Source of the DNA: Ignavibacteriales bacterium
Lineage (GTDB): Bacteria; Bacteroidota; Ignavibacteria; UBA10030
Direction of reading: 5' to 3'
Assembly (NCBI GenBank): GCA_026390575.1
Contig: JAPLFR010000002.1
Span: forward strand, 124,001 to 188,000
Length of the DNA stretch: 64,000 nucleotides
Shown piece by piece: positions 18,724 through 27,714 of this stretch. Both the position numbers and the translations under genes were made by a program. How positions within the stretch are numbered: position 1 is the first letter of the stretch; every line of letters starts with the position of its first letter. The notes under the pieces are model-generated. The model made no database searches and was not told the origin of the DNA. It saw only the letters and a list, made by a program, of their open reading frames with translations.

Positions 18724-19377
18724 CTAGTTTGTCGTTTCGTCGCGGGTATACTTTGCTATCTGCAAGCGGCTATGTAATGCCAACTTTTCCATGATGTTAT
18801 GAACATGGCTTTTCACTGTATGGGTAGCGATGTTGAGCTGCTGGGCAATTTCTTTGTTGCTCATGCCGTCGGCAATCACTGCAATGATTTCACGTTCACG
18901 CTTCGTCATCTGTATTGCAGCGGTTAAGGTTTTCTTCCCTTTTTTAATCGCATGCTCGACCACATGGGAAAAAAGTGAATTGGCCATTAGCGGCGGAAGA
19001 ACTTTTATTCCCTTGGAAACAGATCGGATGGTGCCAATAAATTCATTGACTGTCGCATCTTTCAGTATGAACCCTGAAGCACCAGCCTCGACTGATTCAA
19101 TGATGTCTGTCTGCGACGGAACGAGGCCCATCCCGATCACTTTTAACTCGGGAAAATCTTTCTTCACTGCTTCCATTATGCTCCGATGTTTTTCGCTCCA
19201 TAAACCCAGGTCTAAAAGTTTAATATGAGGTTTTACTTCACGTATAGTCTTGAGAACATTATTCCCGCTTCCGATAGCAGCCACAACTTTCATATCCGGC
19301 TGTTTATTGAGCAAGGCAATAAGTCCATCTCGTAAAACGCGATTATCTTCAACGAGGAGTATTCTGATCTTTTTCAT
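18724..19377 (-). CDS. NarL-family response regulator, paralogue B
   Basis: 217 residues, colinear with paralogue A (15287-15940) with no gaps. The receiver pocket is LLVEDNRVLRDG, phospho-acceptor in LLDLGLWSEK, Lys in GFILKDAT, and the recognition helix ATHTVKSHVHNIMEKLALHSR is the same except for one conservative change, so both probably bind the same DNA site. It sits upstream of the kaiC promoter region. An extremely AT-rich stretch (about 19430-19490) precedes it and may act as an UP-type promoter element. Confidence 0.92.
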   Translation of the reverse strand: MKKIRILLVEDNRVLRDGLIALLNKQPDMKVVAAIGSGNNVLKTIREVKPHIKLLDLGLWSEKHRSIMEAVKKDFPELKVIGMGLVPSQTDIIESVEAGASGFILKDATVNEFIGTIRSVSKGIKVLPPLMANSLFSHVVEHAIKKGKKTLTAAIQMTKREREIIAVIADGMSNKEIAQQLNIATHTVKSHVHNIMEKLALHSRLQIAKYTRDETTN

Positions 19378-19681
19378 TTAACGGGTCAATTTCTTGGCAC
19401 AATGCCCCATTCCTCTTATAAAATTCGTAAAAAAAAATCAAAAATCAATAAAATATATATAAAAAATATATAAAATATTAAAATATTTAGGTAAACTTTT
19501 ATGGAGGCTGTATTTTTATAATGAAGGAGGAACTGGGGATTTCAAAAAGAAAAACCAACATTAGTGAACTACTCCGATTTATTCATGGCACAGCATGCTA
19601 TACATCTGCCAAATTAATCATAATGGTTTTGAGTGCGATCTATCGTGCCGAAGCGGAAATATATGGCGATGCAAATGGAAT
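19378..19681. other. AT-rich intergenic region
   Basis: About 300 bases, with 19430-19490 almost pure A/T. A plus-strand frame (19521-19799) runs into the 3' end of the DnaJ-like gene and has no recognisable signature, so I regard the stretch as promoter and leader DNA for the gene at 18724-19377. Confidence 0.5.
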
Positions 19682-20608
19682 TTATTTCCGCAACGACGAT
19701 AATTGCTTGAATAATTCAATTTCTCGTTCACTCAGATGGTCGGGAAGTTGTATTACAACAGTCACATACATGTTTCCGAATTCGTTCTTCGTGCCATAGA
19801 CCGGCATTCCAAGCCCCAGAAGTCTTAGCACTTTGCCGTTGTGTGTTTCCCTGGTAATATCTACATCGACTGTTCCTTTGATTGTTTTGATCCGTGCCTT
19901 GCCGCCGAGCATGGCGGTGTATAATTCGACCGGTCTATCGCAGTAGAGATCATTTCCCCGGCGCTGAAATTCTGCATGCGGTGCAACTCTGATTGTGATG
20001 TATAGATCTCCATTCGGGCCTCCGTTTGACCCGCGGCCGCCCTTGCCTGCTACTCTCAATACTTGCCCGTCTGCAATACCCGGCTTCATTGTTATCTTGA
20101 TTGTCTGATCATGAATCTTCAGGAGCCGTTCCGAACCATGGTAGGCTTCTTCAAGCGTAAGCGTTGTTTCGGCTTCAAAGTCCTCTCCTTTGCTTGCCCT
20201 GCTCCTTCTCCCGCCCTTTCCTCCGCTCTGCTGCCCAAAAATAGATTCGAAGATGTTCCCAAGACCCTCTTCGCCGAACATCGCACTGAACTCTTCTTGA
20301 CTCATGGTATGTTCTCGTCCGCCGCGGCCGCCCGTGTACTTCGACCAATCGAATCCTCCCGGCTGTTGTCCGGCTTCTTCGTATTGTTTCCAATCCGCTC
20401 CAAACTGATCATACTTTTTCCGTTTCACAGGATCGCTGAGAATTCCATTTGCTTCGTTTATATCTTTAAATTTTTCCTCTGCGGCTTTGTCTCCCTTGGT
20501 CTTGTCGGGATGATATTTGTTGGCAAGCTTGCGATATGCCTTCTTGATTTCATCCTGAGTCGCCGTCTTTCCAACACCCAATATTTTGTAGTAATCTTTA
20601 TATGTCAT
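19682..20608 (-). CDS. cbpA: CbpA-type DnaJ co-chaperone
   Basis: 308 residues: J-domain 1-70 with the HPD motif at 33-35, a Gly-rich linker ([14 protein letters not shown] ... GGKGGRRSR), then two DnaJ C-terminal substrate-binding domains. The four zinc-finger repeats of DnaJ are absent, hence the CbpA (type II) assignment. It stimulates DnaK ATPase and delivers substrates. It follows grpE, but dnaK is not in the window, so this is an accessory heat-shock set. It is the last gene of a likely four-gene operon starting at 23352. Confidence 0.93.
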   Translation of the reverse strand: MTYKDYYKILGVGKTATQDEIKKAYRKLANKYHPDKTKGDKAAEEKFKDINEANGILSDPVKRKKYDQFGADWKQYEEAGQQPGGFDWSKYTGGRGGREHTMSQEEFSAMFGEEGLGNIFESIFGQQSGGKGGRRSRASKGEDFEAETTLTLEEAYHGSERLLKIHDQTIKITMKPGIADGQVLRVAGKGGRGSNGGPNGDLYITIRVAPHAEFQRRGNDLYCDRPVELYTAMLGGKARIKTIKGTVDVDITRETHNGKVLRLLGLGMPVYGTKNEFGNMYVTVVIQLPDHLSEREIELFKQLSSLRK

Positions 20609-20692
20609 TGTGTTGCAGCCCTCTCGTCAATTTCCTTTAGTGCGGTGTTTCCACAGCGCGTCGTGAACATTTTTTGTCGCAGAAATTCCAAG

Positions 20693-21190
20693 CTATTCGG
20701 CAATGCACACCTGTGCCGGACGCAGCAATTCTTTTTTCCAGAAATAACCGCGGCGCATGTCATCAATGATAATGCCATGGTCAACCCCTTTACGTTTCAC
20801 CATAGCTACGGCCTCATGTAGTTCCGGATCGAATTTCTCACCAATACTCACGAGAGGGCGAACATCTTCTTTCTTCAGCAAAGCAAGAAATTTCTGATGG
20901 ATCATCTTGATACCATCGGCAATCGGCCGTTCGTCTTCACTCGTCGACTGCAACGCATGTTCAATATCGTCGATGATATCGAGAAACGAAAGCAAAATTT
21001 TACGGATCGCTGTTTCTGCAAACTTGTTACCGTCACGCTCAATGCGGCGACGGTAATTCTTGAACTCTGCCAGCGTGCGCAGATGCCGATCACGTTCATT
21101 GGTCAACTCCTCTTCTAATCTCTGGATTTCTGTTGCCAAATCAGCTGGCGGCAGCAGGTTCTGTTCGTGTTCTTGTGCAATTATAGACAT
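20693..21190 (-). CDS. grpE: GrpE nucleotide-exchange factor
   Basis: 165 residues: a long N-terminal coiled coil (LATEIQRLEEELTNERDRHLRTLAEFKNY, residues 20-60), a helical middle, and the C-terminal beta domain with the VRPLVSIGEKFDPELHEAV and RRGYFWKKELLRPAQVCIAE blocks typical of GrpE. It exchanges nucleotide on DnaK. It sits between a CurA-type oxidoreductase and cbpA. The genome probably has another grpE with dnaK elsewhere; this copy looks stress-dedicated. Confidence 0.93.
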   Translation of the reverse strand: MSIIAQEHEQNLLPPADLATEIQRLEEELTNERDRHLRTLAEFKNYRRRIERDGNKFAETAIRKILLSFLDIIDDIEHALQSTSEDERPIADGIKMIHQKFLALLKKEDVRPLVSIGEKFDPELHEAVAMVKRKGVDHGIIIDDMRRGYFWKKELLRPAQVCIAE

Positions 21191-21210
21191 GGTTCACCTT
21201 CTCAAAACGA

Positions 21211-22221
21211 TCAACTGACCTTCACAAGCTGTTTACCAATATTTTCTCCTGCAAATAATCCGATGAAGGCTTTCGGTGCATTTTCCAATCCTTCAACCAC
21301 GGTTTCTGCGTACTTCAGTTTCTTTTCCTTCAGCCACACACCCATTTGATGTATTCCTTCTTCGAACCGATCTTCATAATTATGAATGATAAAGCCCTTC
21401 ATGAGAGCGCTGAATGTTAGCAAGCGAGGCTGAAGTCGCGGACCCATCGGAATCTGCGCCTCATTATACAATGATATTTGTCCACACAGGGGAATGCGTG
21501 CATTATTGTTTATTAAGGAAATGACCGCGTCCGAAATCTCTCCACCAACATTATCAAAGAAAATATCAACGCCATTCGGACAAGCTTCTTTCAGGGCTTT
21601 CCTCAGATGAGGAGTAGTCTTATAATTGAGTGCACTATCAAATCCCAGTTCGTCAATCAAATACTTGGTTTTCTTGTCAGACCCAGCGATGCCGACCACA
21701 TGGCAGCCGTGAATCTTGGCAATCTGCCCTACGATCGTTCCTACCGCACCCGCTGCGCCTGAGACAACAACTGTTTCACCCTGCTTTGGCCGTCCAATAT
21801 CCAATAATCCGAAGTATGCCGTTAGCCCGGGCATTCCCAATACTCCCAGTGCGGTGCTTACTGGAGCAATTTCAGGATTTATCTTTCGGAGTTCCTTCTC
21901 GCCGGCTATGGAATAGTCCTGCCAACCGAGATTTCCGACGACAAAATCCCCCTCGATAAAGTTATTTGATTTTGACTCGACGACTTCTCCAACAACACCG
22001 CCAGTTAAAACTTCATTAAGCTGAAAAGGTGCGACGTAGGATCTCCGATCGTTCATCCTGCCTCTCATGTAAGGATCAACGGAAAGAATTCGTGTCCGCA
22101 GCAATACCTGTTCGTTCATCGGCAGAGGTATTGCGGATCTAACCAATTTGAAACAACTCTCATCCGGCATACCGACTGGCCTCTTGATGAAGATAATTTG
22201 TTTGTTGATTTGTTCTTTCAT
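21211..22221 (-). CDS. NADP-dependent oxidoreductase (CurA/prostaglandin reductase type)
   Basis: 336 residues from the ATG at 22221; a TTG at 22245 abutting the preceding stop would add eight residues, and neither start has a clear ribosome site. It is a zinc-free medium-chain reductase: VDPYMRGRM substrate block, the NADP-binding AGAVGTIVGQIAKIHG loop, and DIFFDNVGGEISDAV. Relatives reduce alpha,beta-unsaturated carbonyls. It is translationally adjacent to an old-yellow-enzyme homologue, so the two probably detoxify reactive electrophiles together. Confidence 0.9.
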   Translation of the reverse strand: MKEQINKQIIFIKRPVGMPDESCFKLVRSAIPLPMNEQVLLRTRILSVDPYMRGRMNDRRSYVAPFQLNEVLTGGVVGEVVESKSNNFIEGDFVVGNLGWQDYSIAGEKELRKINPEIAPVSTALGVLGMPGLTAYFGLLDIGRPKQGETVVVSGAAGAVGTIVGQIAKIHGCHVVGIAGSDKKTKYLIDELGFDSALNYKTTPHLRKALKEACPNGVDIFFDNVGGEISDAVISLINNNARIPLCGQISLYNEAQIPMGPRLQPRLLTFSALMKGFIIHNYEDRFEEGIHQMGVWLKEKKLKYAETVVEGLENAPKAFIGLFAGENIGKQLVKVS

Positions 22222-22245
22222 AGGATGTCCGTTTTTCTCATTCAA

Positions 22246-23352
22246 TCAGATTGACAGGTTTCTTCTATGAGCGTGAACAGGATAGTCTGTATATCCCTTT
22301 ACGCCCGGAGAATAAAATGTAGTCATATCAAGTTCTTTTGAGAGCGGCCAGTCGTGCACAAATCGTTCAACGAGATCAGGATTATTAATAAATGGCCTGC
22401 CAAATGCGATAAGGTCCGCAAGTCCTCCTTGTAATTCTATTTCAGCGCGTTCTTTTGTATATCCGCCGCCGAGAATAATTGTGCCGTGAAATCTTTCGCG
22501 GATTGCCTTTTTTATTTCGAGGGGCACTTCCGGCGCTCCCATGCTGCTATGGTCTACTATATGAAGATACAATAACCCTATGCGATTGAGCTGTTCAGAA
22601 AGATATTTATATGTGCTGTCTATTTCAGGATAGTGAGGCATATCGCTTGCTACACCGTACGGAGATAAGCGTATACCGACCTTCCATTTTCCAATTGCAT
22701 CAACTGCACCTCCGACTACTTCTAACAAGAAACGGCAGCGATTTTCTATACTGCCACCGTAGTTATCATTTCTTATATTACTCACAGGAGATAAAAATTG
22801 TTCTATGAGATATCCATTAGCACCATGAAGCTCTATACCATCAAACCCCGCTTGTATTGCGTTCGTTCCAGCAGATATGTATTCTTGTTTTGTATGTTTT
22901 ATTTCTTCAATGTCCATAGCTGTTGGGACAGGATAATCCTGCAATCCCAGAGCATCAGTCCACATTTGTCCGGTGGGCTTCACAGCAGAAGGTGCAATAA
23001 TTTTTGCACTTTCGAGCATATTCGCTGAATGACTGATGCGCCCGGTATGCATAAGCTGAACAAATATTTTTCCTTCTTTGGCATGCACGGCATTTGTGAT
23101 TTTCTTCCAACCTTCTATCTGGACTCCGCTGAAGATGCCGGGAATTCTGGCATAACCAAGTCCGTTTGGCGAAGGGGATGTCCCTTCGGTAATGATAAGT
23201 CCCGCAGCAGCACGCTGTCCATAGAATTCAGCCATCAATTCGTTTGGGATATTGCTCATAGCTCTGGAGCGCGTCATTGGCGCCATAACAACTCGATTTT
23301 TTAGTTCAATGTTTCCCAGTTTATACGGGTTCAATAATTTAGTATTTTTCAT
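22246..23352 (-). CDS. Old yellow enzyme family NADH:flavin oxidoreductase
   Basis: 368-residue FMN-dependent TIM barrel. It shows KNRVVMAPMTRSRA at the N-terminus, the active-site HGANGYLIEQFLSP segment with the His-Asn pair, and the phosphate-binding GGGYTKE and AFGRPFINNPDL blocks. It is closest in layout to NemA/OYE enzymes that reduce enones, nitro compounds and electrophiles. It is first in the operon with the CurA-like reductase, GrpE and CbpA, and carries the shared promoter module 163 bases upstream. Confidence 0.94.
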   Translation of the reverse strand: MKNTKLLNPYKLGNIELKNRVVMAPMTRSRAMSNIPNELMAEFYGQRAAAGLIITEGTSPSPNGLGYARIPGIFSGVQIEGWKKITNAVHAKEGKIFVQLMHTGRISHSANMLESAKIIAPSAVKPTGQMWTDALGLQDYPVPTAMDIEEIKHTKQEYISAGTNAIQAGFDGIELHGANGYLIEQFLSPVSNIRNDNYGGSIENRCRFLLEVVGGAVDAIGKWKVGIRLSPYGVASDMPHYPEIDSTYKYLSEQLNRIGLLYLHIVDHSSMGAPEVPLEIKKAIRERFHGTIILGGGYTKERAEIELQGGLADLIAFGRPFINNPDLVERFVHDWPLSKELDMTTFYSPGVKGYTDYPVHAHRRNLSI

Positions 23353-23994
23353 TTCATTTCTCCTTGTTTAATATCTTATACAACACATTTATTCAAGCGG
23401 CAATTCGTTTACGGTGGCCTGAAAAATATAACATAATCATTATCTATGGCTCTTCAAGACGAACACCCACGATATTTTAATTATACCAATGAATGGATTG
23501 TGAAGTAATAGACCGAAAGGATGGAAAAGGAGTTAATCCTTTTTCGAAGAGTCTGAATTAAATCTGGCACATAAATGTAAGGTGTTATTAGGTTGCACCG
23601 GGTTTTTAAGAATTCGCTATCAACACGATCTTTAACGAGGTTGGTATTCTCGAAATGATTTGCATAATCTCATCTTTAGGGCACACGCCTGAAGCAATGA
23701 GTTCGATAACTATTCTGATTCCTCCACACTATACGTTCCACTGATTCTTACTTTTCCCGAATTTTTATCTTTGCCTTCGGAGAATACCAAACTCCTTTTA
23801 TAATTGGTAACTGCCTAACGATTGTGATAAGCTGCAGCAACCTGAGCTGTTCGATAAACGGTATTCATTGAAATAATGAGGTTCATCGCATGAACATATA
23901 TATGTTTTTTCCAACGAGAATATTTTATTTCCTCAGGTTATAGCTCAAACAATAATCTTGTTGCTGTCACGTTTTCGATGCGAGCATTCGATCA
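23353..23994. other. Intergenic region carrying only the promoter module
   Basis: 642 bases. Apart from the promoter module at 23479-23545 I see no gene, RNA or obvious repeat; the part from 23546 to 23994 looks like decayed non-coding sequence downstream of the gene at 23995-25203. Confidence 0.5.
23479..23545 (-). promoter_or_regulatory. Shared stress promoter module, copy 4
   Basis: Operator 23515-23544 (GGATTAACTCC ... CATCCTTT on the minus strand), CTATT at spacing 5, GTATAATT at 23479-23486 exactly 30 bases away. Drives the oxidoreductase-grpE-cbpA operon. Confidence 0.8.
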
Positions 23995-25203
23995 TTAAAA
24001 CGAAAAACCTACCTGCGCAACTAATAACAATCGCCCCTTTTTTTGAATAGGTAAAAACGGTGCCAACTCCAGGCCAATGTTAATTTTTTTTGTAAAACCG
24101 ATATTGACTATTCGTACCATTTCCGCCAAATCCAAAAACATCGACAACGCAAAACCTCCTCGACCGGTTCCAACATCAACCGGTGAATTCACTCCAAACA
24201 TTCCTATCCCCATGCTGACAGGAAATCGATTTCCTGTCCCTGGATCAATATAATAGAACCGCACCATTGCGCTGTAGTTACCATATTGAATCGTATCATT
24301 GGCTCGTGTATCGTACAACACTTTGGGAATGGCGAGTGAAAATCCTAATTCGATTCTTGGGCCTCTCACCCGAAAATATTGTGTCATACTATTGGAACGA
24401 TCCACTGCGCCGATTTTAATGGAGTAATCGGGTTCGATATGGACGCCAAGAATTGCCCAGTCAGGCAGTGAATCTACCGGCACTAATACTTTTTCAAGTT
24501 CTTCGGAACGGATATTGGCAAACGCGCCGTAAGCGGCACGGTACTGAATAAACATTGCGCGATCTTTGTAGGGATCGCCATGACTTCTATATGTTACTAC
24601 GCGTCGTTCGTACGATGGAGCCGCTATGCCGTCTCGCAACAGTATTGTTGTTGTTATTCTCACAAACTGTGGCCCCATGTCAAGCCGAATGCTGTCGCGT
24701 TGAAACCGCACCATGAGATTTCGAACTTGCTCACGATCCAGTGTAACTGCCGTCCGGATATTATTGCTGCCGGCATCGGGTATCACGCTGACGTATCTAT
24801 TGAGTTGTTCGACGTCTTGGTGTTCTTCCACGGTGACAACGCATGCCGTTTCATACCGAAATCGCCGCCCCCCGGCGTCCGTTACTCTAAGGCTGACGGG
24901 ATATGATCCCGGTGTTACAGCTTGAGGAATAAAAGCAATGTACCTGCGTCGCCCAATTGATTTGAACGTTGTTCCTTCGATAAGAAGTATCGGAGTAATG
25001 ATTCCCGCTGTCGAAGTATCGTTTCGTTGAATTGCCAGAATAACCGTGTCACCCGGAAAGTAGATCGACTTGTCGACAGAGATATTAACACTCTCATCCT
25101 CGAGCGTAGACTGAATGAGTACCGTAGTCCTCAACTGTGCTTGAGCACTGAGTATTCCGATAACACAAAGCAGAATACATTTAGCGAATTTTGTTTTCAA
25201 CAT
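23995..25203 (-). CDS. Exported protein, probable outer-membrane beta-rich protein
   Basis: 402 residues from the ATG at 25203. The frame opens at 25266, but that would overlap the promoter module, and 25203 gives a good signal peptide (MLKTKFAKCILLCVIGILSAQAQ). An Ig-like first domain (SIYFPGDTVILAIQR, YPVSLRVTDAGGRRF) is followed by a middle domain and a beta-strand-rich C-terminus ending in VGFSF, typical of outer-membrane barrels with terminal Phe. The family is not recognised. It is preceded by its own stress promoter module. Confidence 0.7.
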   Translation of the reverse strand: MLKTKFAKCILLCVIGILSAQAQLRTTVLIQSTLEDESVNISVDKSIYFPGDTVILAIQRNDTSTAGIITPILLIEGTTFKSIGRRRYIAFIPQAVTPGSYPVSLRVTDAGGRRFRYETACVVTVEEHQDVEQLNRYVSVIPDAGSNNIRTAVTLDREQVRNLMVRFQRDSIRLDMGPQFVRITTTILLRDGIAAPSYERRVVTYRSHGDPYKDRAMFIQYRAAYGAFANIRSEELEKVLVPVDSLPDWAILGVHIEPDYSIKIGAVDRSNSMTQYFRVRGPRIELGFSLAIPKVLYDTRANDTIQYGNYSAMVRFYYIDPGTGNRFPVSMGIGMFGVNSPVDVGTGRGGFALSMFLDLAEMVRIVNIGFTKKINIGLELAPFLPIQKKGRLLLVAQVGFSF

Positions 25204-25236
25204 ATCGTCTCTTTCGCGATCAATATGATTGCTTCC

Positions 25237-25301
25237 TATAGTACAAAGAACTGTAAGACACAACAATCAGCCGAAAGGATGAAAGAGTAGTTAATCCTTT
25301 T
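25237..25301 (-). promoter_or_regulatory. Shared stress promoter module, copy 5
   Basis: Operator 25273-25301 (GGATTAACTACTC ... CATCCTTT), intermediate GATT, and GTACTAT at 25238-25244, 30 bases after the operator. It forces the choice of the downstream start at 25203 for the following gene. Confidence 0.75.
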
Positions 25302-25387
25302 ATGGAGAGCGTAAATATTTTTCGGCATTACGAAAGGATCAGATACCACACGTTCTACTTGTTGCGTAAGGCCCATAGCGACCCCTC

Positions 25388-25437
25388 TGTCCCGATGAAT
25401 GTCGTTCATCGGGACATCTCCCCTCGGTGAGGGGAGA
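25388..25437. repeat. Two adjacent long hairpins
   Basis: TGTCCCGATGAA/TTCATCGGGACA (25388-25416, TCCCGAT palindrome family) is followed immediately by TCTCCCCTC-GGT-GAGGGGAGA (25417-25437), whose 9-bp stem is perfect. They are non-coding, between an envelope protein gene and an RNase gene. Confidence 0.75.
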
Positions 25438-25577
25438 AAAATATGAGTTTAAATTTCTTCCACTTTCTAAGGGGAAGTGGCTCGAACGACGAAATCGGTC
25501 GAGACGATGGGGTCAGTTATCATACTTTCCACTTGTTTCACTTCTGCACTTCTGTTATTTTTCGAGCGTTAAGAAAC

Positions 25578-25610
25578 ACCTCTCCGATCGCTTAAAGCGG
25601 TCGGAGAGGT
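25578..25610 (-). terminator. Long hairpin after the RNase gene, possible terminator
   Basis: ACCTCTCCGA/TCGGAGAGGT with an inner CGCTT/AAGCG extension, 105 bases past the stop of the gene at 25716-27191. On the minus strand it is followed by GTTTCTT rather than a clean T run, so termination is plausible but not certain. Confidence 0.5.
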
Positions 25611-25715
25611 AATGCAATCCTTCTATTTCTCCAAACTGGTTAAACCATGGTAGTAAATTGTGTTTGCTTTATTCTTCAATCTGCTGAATCACTGTACTGT
25701 TGTGAACTTTGCTTC

Positions 25716-27191
25716 TTATTCTATTTTTTTAAAATCAATATATCCCCGCTCTACATCTGTGTGCAGTAACTGAACGCGGCATCTTTGTCCAACATCTAAG
25801 CTTTCAAAGCCGTTTACTACTCTTCCTTCAATGGGTGGATGCAGAAGACGCACCCATGTACCTTTATTAGAAGCACCGGTAACAATGGCATCGAATTTTT
25901 CTCCAATCTTTGATTCCAACACCATGGCAGCCGCGGATTTTTCAACCTGCCGTTCAACTTTTTTCGCTGCATCCTCTTCTTCGGTGCAGTGCTTTGCAAG
26001 CACAACCAATTCATCGTTTGTATAAGGCAAGGATTGTCCACTCATTGCTGCTTTGAGCAACCGCTGCGTAATCAAATCGGGATATCGACGGTTCGGTGCT
26101 GTGGAGTGAGCATAATCTTTGACTGCAAGACCGAAGTGTCCGGCAGAGCTGCCGCCCGGAAGCTCGACGACGTATTCACCGGGGCCTAAGAGTTTGATGA
26201 CACTGAGACAAAGATCGGGAAATCGTAGAGGATCGGCTGCTTTCGCCGACACTAAAAATTGATCCAATGCTTTTGAGTCGGGCTGCTGAGGCAGTGTGAA
26301 TTTTTGCTCCGAGGCGATCTCAACGATCCGATCCCATCGTTTGGGTACGCGGACAACGCGTCGCAGCGATGGAAACTTTTTAGATGCGAGGTATCGTGCG
26401 GTGACACCGTTTGCCGCAATCATGAAATCCTCTATGAGATCTTTGGCGCTGTTCCTTCTATCAACTTCTAAGTCCTTGACCTCATCTCCTTCGAATACGG
26501 GACGAGCTTCTATTGTTTCGAGATCAAGCGCACCATGTATATGCCGAAGGGATTTCAGCATTCGCGCAACGCGATCCTGGAGTCGAACATTTTCGACGAG
26601 ACCGTTCACCGTGTTGATTGCTTGAGGCATCGGCCCGCTCCCCTCCAGCCAACCTGCAACGCCGTTGTAGGTAAGCTTTGCTCGATTACGTACCATTGCT
26701 TGATATATGTCCGAACCTTTCAGCGATCCATCAGGACCAATAATCATTTCAACAATGACGGCAAGACGGTCTGAATCAAAATTAAGAGATGTGAAATCGG
26801 TCGAGAGTTTCTCAGGCAGCATCGGGAATATTTCCGCCGCAGTATAGATCGAGGTGGTGTTGTGTTTCGCATGATCGTCAAGCGCCGACTGCTTCTTAAC
26901 GATGGCATCAACATCAGCAATGGCGACAAGAATATTCACAGCTTCTCCGGACATTGGTATGGCGACGGTAAGTTGATCCAGATCGAGCGAATCGTCATTA
27001 TCAATGGAGCACCAGGCAAGATTTCTGAGATCACGCGTCGATTCTTCAATTTTTATTGCAGGTCCATGGATTCCGTCGAGCTCGGCGGTTGCCTGAGATG
27101 AAAAATCCGGAAGAAGCCCTCTTTCCATCATCACACGGCGTGCAATTCTTCGCAGGATGGAACGGTGCTGTTTGTCATCTGTATTTATCAT
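25716..27191 (-). CDS. RNase II/R-family 3'-5' exoribonuclease
   Basis: 491 residues. The RNB catalytic domain is at about 45-370 with the metal-binding aspartate cluster AWCSIDNDDSLDLDQL, the HNTTSIYTAAEIFPMLPEKLS segment and the HSTAPNRRYPDLITQRLL block containing the active-site Arg. A C-terminal S1-like domain follows (FDAIVTGASNKGTWVRL). There is no N-terminal cold-shock pair, so it is shorter than RNase R and resembles compact RNase II forms. It degrades RNA processively from the 3' end. No shared promoter module precedes it. Confidence 0.92.
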   Translation of the reverse strand: MINTDDKQHRSILRRIARRVMMERGLLPDFSSQATAELDGIHGPAIKIEESTRDLRNLAWCSIDNDDSLDLDQLTVAIPMSGEAVNILVAIADVDAIVKKQSALDDHAKHNTTSIYTAAEIFPMLPEKLSTDFTSLNFDSDRLAVIVEMIIGPDGSLKGSDIYQAMVRNRAKLTYNGVAGWLEGSGPMPQAINTVNGLVENVRLQDRVARMLKSLRHIHGALDLETIEARPVFEGDEVKDLEVDRRNSAKDLIEDFMIAANGVTARYLASKKFPSLRRVVRVPKRWDRIVEIASEQKFTLPQQPDSKALDQFLVSAKAADPLRFPDLCLSVIKLLGPGEYVVELPGGSSAGHFGLAVKDYAHSTAPNRRYPDLITQRLLKAAMSGQSLPYTNDELVVLAKHCTEEEDAAKKVERQVEKSAAAMVLESKIGEKFDAIVTGASNKGTWVRLLHPPIEGRVVNGFESLDVGQRCRVQLLHTDVERGYIDFKKIE

Positions 27192-27227
27192 ATTATCGCC
27201 CTCAAAAATTTTCCATAGTTTGTTCTT

Positions 27228-27353
27228 TCAGAATTTCAGCATCTTGTAAAGAATCGATTTGGATATTTTCGCCGTGATCATATATGCCATAATGCCTATC
27301 CCTATGTGGAGACAGAGTACCACCGCGATGGCACCGTTCCTATGTGCTTTCAT
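27228..27353 (-). CDS. Small membrane protein
   Basis: 41 residues from the ATG at 27353, with a ribosome site (AGAGG) seven bases upstream. It has a short basic N-terminus MKAHRNG, one hydrophobic helix (AIAVVLCLHIGIGIMAYMI) and a basic tail KISKSILYKMLKF, so N- and C-termini flank a single membrane span. The longer frame to 27440 has no supporting signal. No family is recognised. It lies 36 bases upstream of the RNase gene. Confidence 0.5.
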   Translation of the reverse strand: MKAHRNGAIAVVLCLHIGIGIMAYMITAKISKSILYKMLKF

Positions 27354-27536
27354 ATTATACCTCTTATTCAAATATATCGATTTGGGTAAATGGCCAGTCT
27401 TCGGTGGTCTGTTTAACTGATCGCAGCCCTCTCTCCCCAAACTCGGACGATCGTTTGGTCGGGCCGGTGTTATCTGCCGCAGAGATATTTTATGAGAGAC
27501 CAGTATTCTACTTCTTTTATTTTGTCATTTAGCTAG

Positions 27537-27592
27537 TACTGAACTTAAAAATTCAATACGCGGATTTTCTGCTCGGCTCTCATCGTGTCATT
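27537..27592 (-). pseudogene. Remnant of an OmpA-domain C-terminus
   Basis: Minus-strand translation gives DESRAENPRIEFL, matching the end of the intact OmpA-like protein at 28563-29825 (EEGRAQNRRMEFY). Upstream, AYNDT matches ADNKT in a different frame, so a frameshift has occurred. The DNA (TACTGAAC..ATTC..) and the region beyond it (GGTCTGTT, GATCGTTTG, TCGGG) also align with 28438-28625. The rest of the gene is gone. Confidence 0.6.
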
Positions 27593-27714
27593 ATAGGCGG
27601 CGGATGAGTTCTCCGCTTCACTTTAGTATCATCGTCCACGCCGCCGTTCGTTTCTATTTTCACCAGACCGGTGTGATATTTATATTCCTGGAGGATCAAT
27701 AGCAGGTGATCGTT

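Noticed and set aside
19521-19799. 92-codon plus-strand reading frame
   Set aside because: It runs into the 3' end of the DnaJ-like gene, has no recognisable domain, and would be the only plus-strand gene in the window.
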